NCBI GenBank assembly: GCA_024752435.1
Contig: CP103034.1
Span: forward strand, 930,001 to 994,000
Reading direction: 5' to 3'
Length of the DNA: 64,000 nt
Source of the DNA: Allantophomopsis cytisporea
Taxonomy: Eukaryota; Ascomycota; Leotiomycetes; Phacidiales; Phacidiaceae
Made by a program: the position numbers and the translations under genes
The notes under the pieces: model-generated
The model's database searches: none
What the model was told of the DNA's origin: nothing
Seen by the model: only the letters and a program-made list of their open reading frames with translations
Part shown: piece by piece, positions 1 to 9,866 of the stretch
Layout of the letters: every line of letters starts with the position of its first letter
Position numbering within the stretch: the stretch's first letter is position 1

Positions 1-707
1 CCACATCTGGCAATAGGCTGGACCTTGCTAAGATCAATCAAGCCCTCAGTCAGCACGCTATCAGAAATATGCACACCGACTACCTTTCCAATGATGATAT
101 CTACGGTACCCATAGGTGGGTTTCCGGGTAGACGGAGCGTAGTATGATAGGTGCACTCAAAACGAATGGGGGATTCGGCCACCATGGGGACTTCATGAGG
201 GAGTAGAGTGGAGGGAAGTTGAGTAAGGTTGGCCGCTTTGAATTCGCTCTCTCCATAGGGGACCTGCTCGGATGTGATATTCATGGCTTCGCGAAGATCC
301 CATGTGCACAGGTTCCACACAAAAGAGCCCGTGGTCTCTGCATTGATAGTGGTATCCTTGCGGACGTTCTCGTCCGTTTGGTTGGCAGAGAACATTACAT
401 AAGGAGGATCAAAAGTCAGATTGTTAAACTGACTAGACTTTGTCAGTAAATAAAACATTGGCTCAGGGTTCAATTCTAGAACTGACCTGTATGGTGCTAG
501 GTTCTCCTTTCCATCAGCAGAACGGGTTGATATCCAACCAATTGGCCGTGGTACCACACATGCCTGCGATGATGAATATTAGTATCATATTCGTATAAAT
601 CTCAACTTGGTCGTCCAAGTTGGCTTTGATTTTTAGATCTGCTAGCTGACCTTGAAAGGATCGCGCGGCAATCCGTGCGAGGTCACTCCTGGCTGGTAAA
701 AGACCAT
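1..707 (-). CDS. Flavin reductase-like (DIM6/NTAB family) protein, partial
   Basis: Three exons are visible (707-651, 563-487, 432-1) and the gene runs off the window start, so the C-terminus is missing. The protein begins MVFYQPGVTSHGLPRDPFK and continues with VVPRPIGWISTRSADG and then FNNLTFDPPYVMFS, the typical FMN-binding split-barrel start of fungal flavin-reductase-like proteins. Later it reads GTVDIIIGKVVGVHI, another family hallmark. Both introns (564-650, 433-486) restore the frame exactly. Family members bind FMN and many reduce it with NAD(P)H, but some have unknown reactions, so FMN reductase activity here is inferred. The gene is transcribed divergently from the Zn2Cys6 regulator and shares its motif-rich promoter. 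Beside a prenyl-FMN synthase gene, a plausible role is supply of reduced FMN. Confidence 0.88.
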
Positions 708-1263
708 TTTATACAAGTGGAGAGAAAGAAAGATGAGTGATGTAGATAAAGATGAACGGTACAGTGTTCTCCGTAGACGAATTGCAAAACTTAAATTGGT
801 GAGGAATATGTTAAACATATGTATTCAATAATCTGCCATAACTATGGTTCAATGCGATTGGGCAACATCATAGACAGTGGACCTGTATGTTGCGCCCTCT
901 GTATCTGACGGGAGTGATTATCGGGTATGACGAGCCGAGATACGACTCTCGGATTATCGGTCATACCTCGGACGATGTCTGCGGCTACTGCGTATGGATG
1001 GGGCTCGTCAAGTAAGGTTCAAGTACCTTGTATGGCAACGTCTCACCGACCTCTGGCATTTGACAATCCCTACCATCACAGACTTTGAAAGCGCGGCATT
1101 TCGCTCAAATACTTCGGAAATCCCAAGCTCATCAACCGCAGATACCGATATATTTACCACGTGATCCGACAGCCTCGGACTTTAATAACGATCCACAAAG
1201 TTCGACATCCTTGCCCTTCAATTCTAGAACTTGTGCATACTGTACGAAAAGCATGGAGTTGGC
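708..1263. promoter_or_regulatory. Divergent promoter with CCGAG/CTCGG sites
   Basis: This 556-nt gap separates the divergent flavin-reductase-like gene and the Zn2Cys6 regulator gene. It contains CCGAG at 935-939 and CTCGGA at 948-953, together an inverted repeat CCGAG-N8-CTCGG, plus CTCGGA at 967-972 and 1174-1179. Inverted CGG/CCG triplets are the usual targets of Zn2Cys6 dimers. That the neighbouring regulator binds here is inference. No coding sequence is seen. Confidence 0.6.
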
Positions 1264-3522
1264 ATGAACAACAACATGGCAGAAAGTGGTCGGACTGCTC
1301 GGCCAATGGATGAAGCCAGAGAGAGACTCAAGCAGAGGAAGAAACGACGGACAACTTCTTGTTGGCCTTGTAGAGACCGCAAAGTCAGGTGTGATAAAGC
1401 GAACCCTTGTGATACTTGTTCTAGAAGGGGACACCCGGATTTATGCACTTATGAGCGGGTGCATTCAGAGCATGATCAAATCATGCAAAATATCATGCTA
1501 GGTGCCATGCCAGTACCAAATTCCGATGGATCTCTGAGAAATCCGGCTCCTGGAAGAGGAATCGTTAATGGACCCAGAGAAGGTCATAGTAGCCATTCAG
1601 TTGAGAGCCCGAGTACACTGCATTCCCGAGGGACAATCCAGAGCTCGAGTGCAAGTCCCAGGGTTGACAGACCTGAACCTTTTATGGGTCAGAACTCGAT
1701 CCCGCGTTTCGTGAGAGATCAGACGAGTGCAGAAGACGCCACGAGCAGAAGGAGTAATGTTGAAGGAGGCTTGATGCCTATACTTGGTCTTGAAGATTCA
1801 TTGTCAGGTTATCCTTTCATGCCGATTGTAAGTGATATAAGTTCTATGCATAGTGCTTTACCATCGGACCGAGACATCATAAAGTAAGGAATTTCTCTAT
1901 ATATCACACTCCATCTTGTGTTGATTCTCTTTGTTGATAGAAGCATGTATTAACACCTTTGTAGACTATTTCAATGCTATCGTACTCAGTTACACATCTT
2001 CACTCCAATCTTGTGTGATGTTGATTCTTTCGAGACGCAAATATGTTCATACATCGAATTCCGTGCTGAGCAGAAGAGATCTGGTGCTGAATTGAGAGGC
2101 GGGTTATTTTCACCTGGATGGATCAGCCTTTTATACGCTGTTCTTGCTTCTGGATCTCAGTTCTCTGACATGGGCTATGACCAAAGGTCATCTACGTCTC
2201 AGAAGTATGTCAGATACTCATCAGATTCTCTTAGACTAGCAAACTATCTATTGAGGCCAACGATCGAATGCGTCCAAACGTTTCTTCTTTTAGGCAATAT
2301 AATGCAGAATGCCATGAAACCAGAAGCAGCCTGGATTTTGTTGGGGACTACAACTAGACTGGCTCAAAGTCTTGGCTTGCATGCGCCCTCGAATACACAA
2401 AATGAATCCTCTGCTGGAAGAAGATTGTGGTGAGTCTTACAATCCATCAGAAAGAATATACTAATTATCGATCATCTGATAGGAAGGCTATAGTCTGGCA
2501 AGACTCTTTGCTCTCCTTGTGCTTCGATCGTCCAGCAACGGTTGCAGGAGTTGTCATCTCCACTGGACCGTATGTGTCCAATATGTGCCTTTTAAGTTAT
2601 GTCGATGCCATGTACGCACTTGTTGAAGAGTCTCTACATGGTGTGATTCTTGAAAGACAGAGTTCTGACATCGAGACGAGGACGAAGACCATAATGGAGC
2701 GCATTGAGCACATATATACGAAGGTTCAGCCACATTTGCAGCGGTCTGATATGTGCTCCAATATTCAGCAGAAGTGCGAGTACCATGCTCTCCGACTACA
2801 TGCTTCTTTTGTGATGGCCTGGTTTCTACGTGCGGCATTTCGGTCAGGCCCTTACACAGAACAATACGAGCAAGTGCGAGCAGGACTTGTTGCCAAGGGC
2901 AAGGAATACCTCATTGAAAGTTTGAAAGCATATCTTCATCTACAGCCGCTGTGTATGCTTGCATCACGATCATGGGCTTTTATTCACAATGGCCTCAGCT
3001 CGGCTCTTCTACTTGGACTTCTCGGCGAGACACGAATAAACCCTGCAGTGCGAAAACTTCAAGGAGATCTCATTGACGTTCTGAGCACAGGTAGCGACGG
3101 AAATCGAACCATAGATACCGAAGGCAACGTAGTACTCTCTAAGCTTCATAGTAGAGCGCTTGCAGCTCTCAAGAATCTTTACAATGATCAGTCTCAAGCG
3201 TCATTAGCAACTGTAGGACTACCTAACGCTCAACAAGATCTGACCGCAGGGAATGCTCTGCCACCTTCAAACACTGTAAATTACACTTCCGAATCTGGTC
3301 AGCAAGCTGGGTTTTCTGCAAGATTTGATGACGTAGGTAGCGTCCCTTACGAGAATATAATGGCAGGAATGTCGCCCATGGAAATGTTTGACTCGATAAT
3401 CTGGGGTAAGACAACGTCTCTAATTGCTTTATGTTATGCTTATTTTTGTCGTAGATCCGAATTTCTCCAACGAGGCATTTCCAGGGCTAAACTCGCAACA
3501 AGAGTCATGGATGACCTACTAA
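1264..3522 (+). CDS. Zn2Cys6 fungal-specific transcription factor
   Basis: Four exons (1264-1883, 1965-2429, 2483-3405, 3455-3522) encode 691 residues. The zinc cluster is at residues 33-61 with spacing C-x2-C-x6-C-x5-C-x2-C-x8-C, starting SCWPCRDRKVRC after a basic KQRKKRR stretch. The middle exons carry the fungal-specific transcription factor domain, recognisable from LLGTTTRLAQSLGLH and RRLWKAIVWQDSLLSLCFDRP. An in-frame ATG at 1231 would add 11 residues; 1264 or 1276 looks at least as good. The last intron (3406-3454) joins to a short C-terminus. In Aspergillus niger a Zn2Cys6 regulator (SdrA) lies beside padA and the decarboxylase gene and is needed for sorbate decarboxylation; this gene sits in the equivalent place and is probably the local regulator. 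Orthology is not proven. Confidence 0.9.
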
Positions 3523-3595
3523 AGCTCGAATCTGGATCGACTAGCATCATAAGGCGCTAGAGCCTACTGCCGATATCTGTGGTCATGCGGTCTAA

Positions 3596-3796
3596 TCCGA
3601 GTGCATAGTGCGGATTTGTATGATGCTGCGGAGTAGTAGTTTGCCAAATACTCCGAGGAACTCCGAGATGTTTCGAATGGATCATGTCCGCATCAAACAC
3701 TTCACCTACGCAAGAAATTGACGACATCAAACATTTCAGTATCTAATCTCTTTGCATTTTAAATAATATCATCGCTACCATATTCGTGTTTCCGAG
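3596..3796. promoter_or_regulatory. TCCGAG sites upstream of the carrier gene
   Basis: TCCGAG occurs at 3596-3601, 3652-3657, 3662-3667 and 3791-3796 in the 290-nt gap between the regulator gene and the carrier gene. The middle pair forms a direct repeat with a 10-nt period, about one helical turn. The last copy is 17 nt before the carrier start codon. Confidence 0.55.
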
Positions 3797-3812
3797 TTAC
3801 ACCGTCCAGAAA

Positions 3813-4917
3813 ATGTCCTCGAATGCAGAATTGATCGCTGGCTTCGCCGCTGGCTGTTGCACTACAGTGTGCTGCCAACCGATTGATAAAATCAAAATAA
3901 CAAGACAGGGTACATATTTTACCATCATAACGTTCTCTTAAGATAACAAGCTGATTGTATAAAGTTGAATGTCATGCAAATGGTGGACTTGGGCATTCGC
4001 TCAGAATCGCAAATGAAATTTGGTCTCGGGAAGGTGGAATTCGAGCGTTTTATCGTGGATTTACTCCGAATCTCATAGGGAATGCCTCGTGTTGGGCGTT
4101 ATACTTCATGTGGTACGTCAAAGACCTATACTCTCCCTTGCTACCTGAATCTCACGTGGGTTCGTTTAGGTATGACCGGATTAAGTCGTATATGTCACGC
4201 AGGAAGCCACTGACTTCAGCGGATTATCTTCTTGCGTCTGCATCTTCAAGTGAGTCCGCACATTCCTGTCATTTTTAATATAGACGCATAACTTATTATT
4301 CATAGGCGTGCTCACTTCTATATGCACAAATCCAATATGGGTGATGAAGACAAGAATGCTTGCTACCTCAAAATATGATTCAGGAGCACATTCTAATATG
4401 TTCTCGGGAATGAGAGACATAGTAGCAAAGGAAGGTCTTTGTGGTCTATATCGAGGCATGCTCCCTTCACTGCTCGGCGTTCCACAGTACGCAATCCAAT
4501 TCTCAACTTATGAGAATCTAAAAATCTGGAGATCAAGAAGCCATGGGGAGCTTAGTAACCTCGATATTGGAGTCTTATCTGCATGCGCGAAGCTGTTCGC
4601 AGGGACGTTGTCGTATCCCCATCAAGTTCTTCGCAGCAGAATGCAGAACCCACCTGTTGAGGGCAGACTATCCATGTGGGCACTTGCAGAAGAAATTTGG
4701 AGAATACAAGGTCCTAGGGGCTATTATAAAGGGTAAGACCAGGCAGATCTACTTCTGGGTGTCTGAGGATTGAACAATCTTCAATTTACCATATCTTCAC
4801 TAATTGCAATATAACTAATATATAAACAGTATTGGACCGAATCTTCTGAGAATAGTTCCTTCGACCTGCATTACCTTTATCATTTACGAAAACGTCCGAA
4901 ACCACTTGCTATCATAG
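3813..4917 (+). CDS. Mitochondrial carrier of the FAD/folate/nucleotide group (FLX1-like)
   Basis: Five exons (3813-3909, 3965-4112, 4170-4249, 4306-4732, 4830-4917) give 279 residues, a normal carrier length. The three repeats carry the family signature: PIDKIKITRQ, NPIWVMKTRM and YPHQVLRSRMQ. The Trp of the PIW motif marks the carriers for FAD, folate, NAD and pyrimidine nucleotides. WALYFMWYDRIKSY (restored across the 57-nt intron 4113-4169) and GIGPNLLRIVPSTCITF fit FLX1/folate carriers best. The protein is expected in the mitochondrial inner membrane. It lies between the regulator and PAD1 on the same strand, which suggests a flavin-related cargo (FAD, FMN or prenyl-FMN). The substrate cannot be read from sequence alone. 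It may be a cluster-dedicated paralogue rather than the housekeeping FLX1. Confidence 0.85.
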
Positions 4918-4998
4918 TAGCGTACAACGCATGAATCTGTTTTGGATACACTGGTGCACGGTCTTTGTATGGGCGACCCGAAATTCCGACGACCTAGT

Positions 4999-5067
4999 CT
5001 CGGAGCTTTTCGGATTTAATATATGAAGTTGCCCCATGAAGAGTTATGATCACCACATAAATCCGAG
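4999..5067. promoter_or_regulatory. CTCGGA/TCCGAG sites upstream of PAD1
   Basis: CTCGGA at 4999-5004 (with TCCGAC just upstream at 4985-4990) and TCCGAG at 5062-5067 lie in the 297-nt gap between the carrier and PAD1 genes. The second copy is followed by GCCGATTCGG, giving a compact, partly symmetrical CGG/CCG block. Confidence 0.5.
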
Positions 5068-5214
5068 GCCGATTCGGCATTGACTTTTTGAAGTCTCACT
5101 ACGCCGGCAGCCCCACTGGATGTGATCTTGTCTCCCTTGAATATATTTTATCGATCTGCTGCACATGATTGCTATATATCGTTCAACTTGGATTTCAACC
5201 TCAATACCATCAAT

Positions 5215-5973
5215 ATGAATTCCTCACGCACGCTATTATGTCTTGCCAGACCTCAAGCAAAACCCTCCAACCATCTCATATCATTACGGTTACCTCGGTG
5301 TCAAGCATTTCAAAGTCTCCCACGTCTACAACGTCGTGCCTATTCTTCCACCCCTGATGCCAATCAACAGCCTCCAGCCGCAGTTACGCAGCCCAAGAAG
5401 AAGAAGAAAATAGTTGTTGCCATGACTGGTGCAACTGGTGCTATTCTAGGCATCAAAGTGCTCAAGTCTCTTAAAAAACTGGGTGTGGAGACCCATTTAA
5501 TCATGAGCAAATGGGCTGAAGCAACCATAAAATACGAGACGGCCTACAAGCCACTTGAGGTCCGGGAACTGGCCTCGTTTTCTTACTCTTATAAGGATCA
5601 GTCCGCCCCCATATCCAGTGGATCCTTTCACCATGATGGCATGATAGTTGTACCTTGCAGTATGAAAACGCTCGCTGGCGTTCGAATAGGCTATTGCGAT
5701 GATCTTATCTCCAGAGCTGCAGATGTGACTCTTAAGGAGAGAAGGAAGCTGGTTATGGTTGTGAGAGAAACGCCATTTAGCAACATTCATCTTGAGAACA
5801 TGTTGAGTCTCAGTCAGAACGGAGCTATTATGTTCCCTCCTATGCCTGCATTCTACACAAAGCCAAAGTCACTTGCTGATGTAGAGGACCAAAGCGTGGG
5901 AAGGATGATTGATATGTTTGATTTAGACACAGGGGATTTCGAAAGGTGGAACGGCATGGATTGGAGTAAATGA
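5215..5973 (+). CDS. PAD1: Flavin prenyltransferase (PAD1/UbiX family), mitochondrial
   Basis: The gene is a single exon of 252 codons from the ATG at 5215. An in-frame ATG at 5122 would add 31 residues that do not look like a presequence, so 5215 is preferred. The enzyme prenylates reduced FMN with dimethylallyl phosphate to make prenyl-FMN, the cofactor of UbiD enzymes. Residues 1-45 are rich in Arg, Ser and Leu and end in LQRRAYSS, a typical mitochondrial presequence with a cleavage-type Arg. The flavin-binding start is KKKIVVAMTGATGA near residues 65-76, and ERRKLVMVVRETPFS is the conserved active-site strand. SLSQNGAIMFPPMPAFY completes the family pattern. FDC1 follows on the same strand, and the pair is a known functional unit. 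Confidence 0.94.
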   Translation: MNSSRTLLCLARPQAKPSNHLISLRLPRCQAFQSLPRLQRRAYSSTPDANQQPPAAVTQPKKKKKIVVAMTGATGAILGIKVLKSLKKLGVETHLIMSKWAEATIKYETAYKPLEVRELASFSYSYKDQSAPISSGSFHHDGMIVVPCSMKTLAGVRIGYCDDLISRAADVTLKERRKLVMVVRETPFSNIHLENMLSLSQNGAIMFPPMPAFYTKPKSLADVEDQSVGRMIDMFDLDTGDFERWNGMDWSK

Positions 5974-6683
5974 TAGATCTAATGAACATTGTTATAGAAC
6001 TAATGAACCCATTATGTATATGATCAAAATTTCAGGGGTCAGTGGTATGAAAAAGCTTCTGTTGCGATTCATAGGTTTTGAATGCTGCGAAACTAGATTT
6101 ATAACCCTAAGTTCATGGCATTCTTGTGACCAGGGCTTTGCAATAAATTTCCAGGATAGTTCATCTCCATAGTCCGATCTTCGAATCTTTCGAAATCGCG
6201 GGTTTTGTAAATGTATGTTCTAGAACAGTTGTCAAGTTGAAATAGCTCGTGGCTTCGGAGAGTTTATGAACGGAAGGCGTATCCAGCCTCTACGTCATTG
6301 CATCATTTGGCCATGATTAATTTAGCATAGATGATCTTACAGCTTGCGGAGTTCAAGCTACTTCATAGTAATACCTTGTAGCTCATCGCAATATCTTCGG
6401 AACTCGGATCCATGGTGAGACTGAAATCATCCGTTTATTATTTCCGAGTGGGCCAGTGTATCAAATCCGAGGGATAACCGAGTGTCTCAACGGTGTGATC
6501 GGTTCCACACTAACATATTCCGAGGAGGAATCGCTCTCGGGGGTTATGTGTGAGTATATTACTCTGTCAATATACTGCCTTGTATCGTGTAGATATCTAA
6601 CATCATACTAGTCCTACAGAGAATACCATATATTTCATTGAGCACCCTTATACGCATCTCACACACTTATACCTCCATCAAAC
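5974..6683. promoter_or_regulatory. FDC1 upstream region with six CCGAG-type sites
   Basis: This 710-nt gap has no convincing gene. Between 6403 and 6540 it holds CTCGGA (6403-6408), TCCGAG (6443-6448, 6466-6471, 6519-6524), CCGAG (6478-6482) and CTCGG (6536-6540). The last two elements form CCGAG-N11-CTCGG (6520-6540). It is the densest block of the motif in the cluster and lies 140-280 nt before the FDC1 start codon. Confidence 0.6.
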
Positions 6684-8231
6684 ATGTCCGCATCAGACAA
6701 CCAAGGCAGTGTCTTTGCTGCGACCAATGCCCAAGATCTGCCTCATATGAACTTTCGTTCCTTTGTTGAAGCACTCAAAGCAGATAATGATCTCGTAGAG
6801 ATCAATGAGGAGATCGACCCAAACCTTGAGGCGGCAGCTATCATCCGTAAGGTCTGCGAGACGGACGACAAAGCGCCTCTTTTCAACAATCTCAAGGGAA
6901 TGAAGGATGGTTTCTTCAGAATTCTAGGAGCTCCAAACTCCTGCAGAGCATCTGAGAAGGTCCGCTACTCCCGTCTTGCGAGACATTTAGGTCTCCCTCC
7001 TACCTCATCTATGAGCACGATCTTGAAGAAGATGAACTCTGCTCAAAACCAGACTCCAATCCCTCCTCGAATTGTTGATACTGGGTCCTGCAAAGAGTTT
7101 ATCTTGGATCCATCTCAGTTCGACCTCACCACCCTTCCAGCTCCATTCCTCCACAAGAGTGATGGTGGAAAGTACATCCAGACTTACGGCATGCATATAT
7201 TCTCCTCGCCAGATGGAAAGTGGACCAACTGGAGTATTGCCAGAGCCATGGTACAAGATTCTAACCACCTTGTCGGTCTAGTAATTGAACCTCAGCACAT
7301 CTGGCAGATTCATCAAATGTGGAAGGCAATTGGCAAGGACATGCCGTGGGCTTTGGCCTTAGGTGTTCCTCCTGCCGCAATCATGGCAGCTTCCATGCCT
7401 CTTCCAGATGGTTGCACTGAAGCTGGCTATATCGGAGCTATGACAGGCGTTGCTATCGACGTTGTCAAGTGCGAGACCAACAACATGTATGTTCCAGCGA
7501 ACTCTGAAATCGTCATGGAGGGTTACCTTTCTCAGACCGAAACCGGACCAGAAGGACCTTTTGGAGAGATGCATGGCTACGTCTTCCCAGGTGACAGTCA
7601 CCAATGTCCAAGATACACAGTCGAGAAGATCACTCACCGCAAAGACGCCATTCTCCCAGTATCGAACTGCGGCCGTCTAACCGATGAGACCCATACCATG
7701 ATTGGTGCTCTTGCTGCTGCTGAGATTGGTAATCTCCTCAGAGTCGCCGGTCTACCCGTTAAAGACTGTGCTTCCCCATTTACCTCTCAAGTTACCTGGG
7801 TTGCCGTGCAGTTGGACACTGACAAGGTCCGCGCCATGAAAACAAGCGGTCCAGAGCTTTCCAAGAAGATCGCAGACATCATTTTCTATCACAAGGCTGG
7901 CTACACTATTCATCGCCTCATTCTTGTTGGAGATGATATTGATGTTCATAATGACAAGGATGTCATGTGGGCTTTCTCCACCCGATGCAGACCTGGTGAT
8001 GATGAAATCTTCTACAATGATTGCAAGGCTTTCCCACTCATTCCATATAACTCTCACGGTGCGCATAACCCTACAAAGGGTGGTAAGGTCGTCTGCGATG
8101 CGCTGCTTCCTGTTGAATATACCACTGGTAAAGACTGGGAAGCTGCAGACTTCAAGAACTCTTATCCGGTGGGGATCCAAGACAAGGTGAACCAAAAGTG
8201 GGCTACTATGGGGTTCCGCTCCGAAGAATAA
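6684..8231 (+). CDS. FDC1: Prenyl-FMN-dependent decarboxylase (FDC1/UbiD family)
   Basis: One exon encodes 515 residues, close to the roughly 500 of characterised fungal Fdc1 enzymes, which decarboxylate cinnamate, ferulate and sorbate-type acids using prenyl-FMN. By alignment from memory to A. niger Fdc1, the metal/cofactor ligands appear as Asn182 (TNWSIAR), His205 (EPQHIW) and Glu246 (GCTEAGY). The catalytic Arg187 and the acidic pair Glu290 and Glu295 (PEGPFGEMHGY) are also present, so the enzyme should be active. No mitochondrial presequence is visible at the N-terminus (MSASDNQGSVFAATN), unlike PAD1. Codon use is more C-rich than in neighbouring genes, suggesting high expression when induced. 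The preferred substrate cannot be read from the sequence. Confidence 0.95.
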   Translation: MSASDNQGSVFAATNAQDLPHMNFRSFVEALKADNDLVEINEEIDPNLEAAAIIRKVCETDDKAPLFNNLKGMKDGFFRILGAPNSCRASEKVRYSRLARHLGLPPTSSMSTILKKMNSAQNQTPIPPRIVDTGSCKEFILDPSQFDLTTLPAPFLHKSDGGKYIQTYGMHIFSSPDGKWTNWSIARAMVQDSNHLVGLVIEPQHIWQIHQMWKAIGKDMPWALALGVPPAAIMAASMPLPDGCTEAGYIGAMTGVAIDVVKCETNNMYVPANSEIVMEGYLSQTETGPEGPFGEMHGYVFPGDSHQCPRYTVEKITHRKDAILPVSNCGRLTDETHTMIGALAAAEIGNLLRVAGLPVKDCASPFTSQVTWVAVQLDTDKVRAMKTSGPELSKKIADIIFYHKAGYTIHRLILVGDDIDVHNDKDVMWAFSTRCRPGDDEIFYNDCKAFPLIPYNSHGAHNPTKGGKVVCDALLPVEYTTGKDWEAADFKNSYPVGIQDKVNQKWATMGFRSEE

Positions 8232-8555
8232 GCAGTCTGTTGTAATATAAATTTTGTTTGTTAGATATATGCTGCATCTAGATAAAATAGAATATATGAG
8301 TTTTGAGTATTTTGCAGTAATCATTGGGCATGGTGGTCAAATATAGTAGCAAAACAAGTTCATTAGTTGGCACTGAAAGGAAATCACATTCAAGATAGTT
8401 ATCCTATGGTTTTGTTCATTTCCATTCAGCCGAAGAAGCTATGGGTAATCTGTGTGATCTAAATGCTTTTATCCTGCATGTTTCCATCTCCGACCTAGCT
8501 CGAGCTTCTCGGAAGATTGGCATGTCAGCTTCAAAGTTTTATCAGCTTTAGCTAA
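8232..8555. other. Short intergenic gap after FDC1
   Basis: This gap lies between the convergent FDC1 and RNase III-like genes. It holds an AT-rich FDC1 3' region and, at 8508-8513, one more CTCGGA with TCCGAC about 20 nt upstream. I see no gene. Confidence 0.6.
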
Positions 8556-9866
8556 TCAGAAGTTGAATACGTTGGAGATAATTTCGACGATTGAGTTGCT
8601 ATTCTTCCCCATATCCTCTCTGGATTTAGCATCGTCACTCTCCTTCTCAACAACGTTGTGCTCTTCAGCTGCTAAAGTGTAGATATCTGCTCTGCTGTTC
8701 TTAGTAGCCAGTTCTAATCTGACGAGAGACCTCAGAGCTTTAGAGCAGGTGCTTTGAAGACCTGTACTTGAACGATCTTTGATGTCCTTGGACGGAGGCT
8801 GCATGAAAGAGGTACTGGAAGGTGGGGATGGGATACGGTCTTTGAAGAATACCTTCTCAACAACTCTTTCGTCGGTTTTAACAATGACACGCTTGTTGTT
8901 ATCTTCTTGGCATCCATTGACCTTTTTGCCGACAACTGTGTCAGTACTGCTAAATGTCGCCAGACCTAATTTCTGAATAGCTTTCTTGACTTCAATCATA
9001 CCGCCGCAGAGATATATTCCGCCGATAATAGCTTCAATCGTTGCAGTCATGGTCGCAACAGGAACAATATCCTTATGTGAGGGATTATTTCGAATAACGC
9101 GATCAAGTCCAAGAGCCTCGCCAAGCTGTTTGAGGTTCTTGTTGCAAGCAACTTGTTGAAGTAGCTGGCTTCCGGATCCTAAAGGTCTAATCAGCTAGAT
9201 CTACTAGCTTAAAGGTATTTGAAGGCTTACTTCTTGTCTCATCTGGCTTCTGATACCAGTCTTCGAGCAGAGCAAGCTGAAGTACAGTGTCTCCCAGCAT
9301 AGCTAGACGTTTGTTGCCATTGATTATCTTGCGGTCTTCAACTTTAGTTACACCGTTGCCAGCGGCTTGAAGCGCTTCGACTAGGAGTGCCGGGTCTTTG
9401 AAGACGTACACCGTTACAGCTTCTATAGCTGTAATTTGGGTTGCCATATCTGTACTTTTAATCACTTTGTCGCCTCTCCCAAGCTTTGACTGCGTGTCAG
9501 ACTTGTTAATAGGGATTCGAGGGATCGTTGATTTCAGCTCTATAAGTTTTTGGGATAGAAATTGATTTTCGGAAGTACTCTTGAAAGTACCTTCTTCGGG
9601 GCAATTCGGGAAGGCAGCTTGCTCAGTGGTACATTTCGGTTTCACCGATTTGGTCTGTTCCTTGTTTTGCGTGATTCCTTTGCTTCGCTTCTCTGTAGGT
9701 GTAGCTGCTGGCCTGCTTATCAGAGGAGATGACTTGCTTGGCTTCTGTGGCGTGGTCTTCTTGTTTGGTTTCTGGGCAAGGACGTCGTTATGTTTCTTGG
9801 AGCAGACTGCGAATGCTCCTCACCCGTTGAAGTAGTCGTCAACATCTTCTTTCCTTTCTGCGCCAT
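8556..9866 (-). CDS. RNase III-fold protein A, catalytic residues partly lost; N-terminal frame unresolved
   Basis: Exon 9178-8556 and an upstream exon ending at 9231 join across a 52-nt intron and give an RNase III domain. The first signature reads NKRLAMLGDTVLQL where active enzymes have NERLEFLGDAVL, so the first-motif glutamates are replaced (Lys and Ala) and only the Asp remains. The second reads TATIEAIIGGIYLCGG where active enzymes have ADxxEAxIGAIYLD; the Asp is lost and the Glu is kept. A start at 9447 (MATQITAIEAV) gives an intact 279-residue protein. The same frame stays open up to about 9819, and a better-looking start at 9866 (MAQKGKKMLTTTS) lies in another frame, so an unrecognised intron, an indel or decay is possible. 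Nuclease activity is unlikely; RNA binding or dimerisation could remain. Confidence 0.6.
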
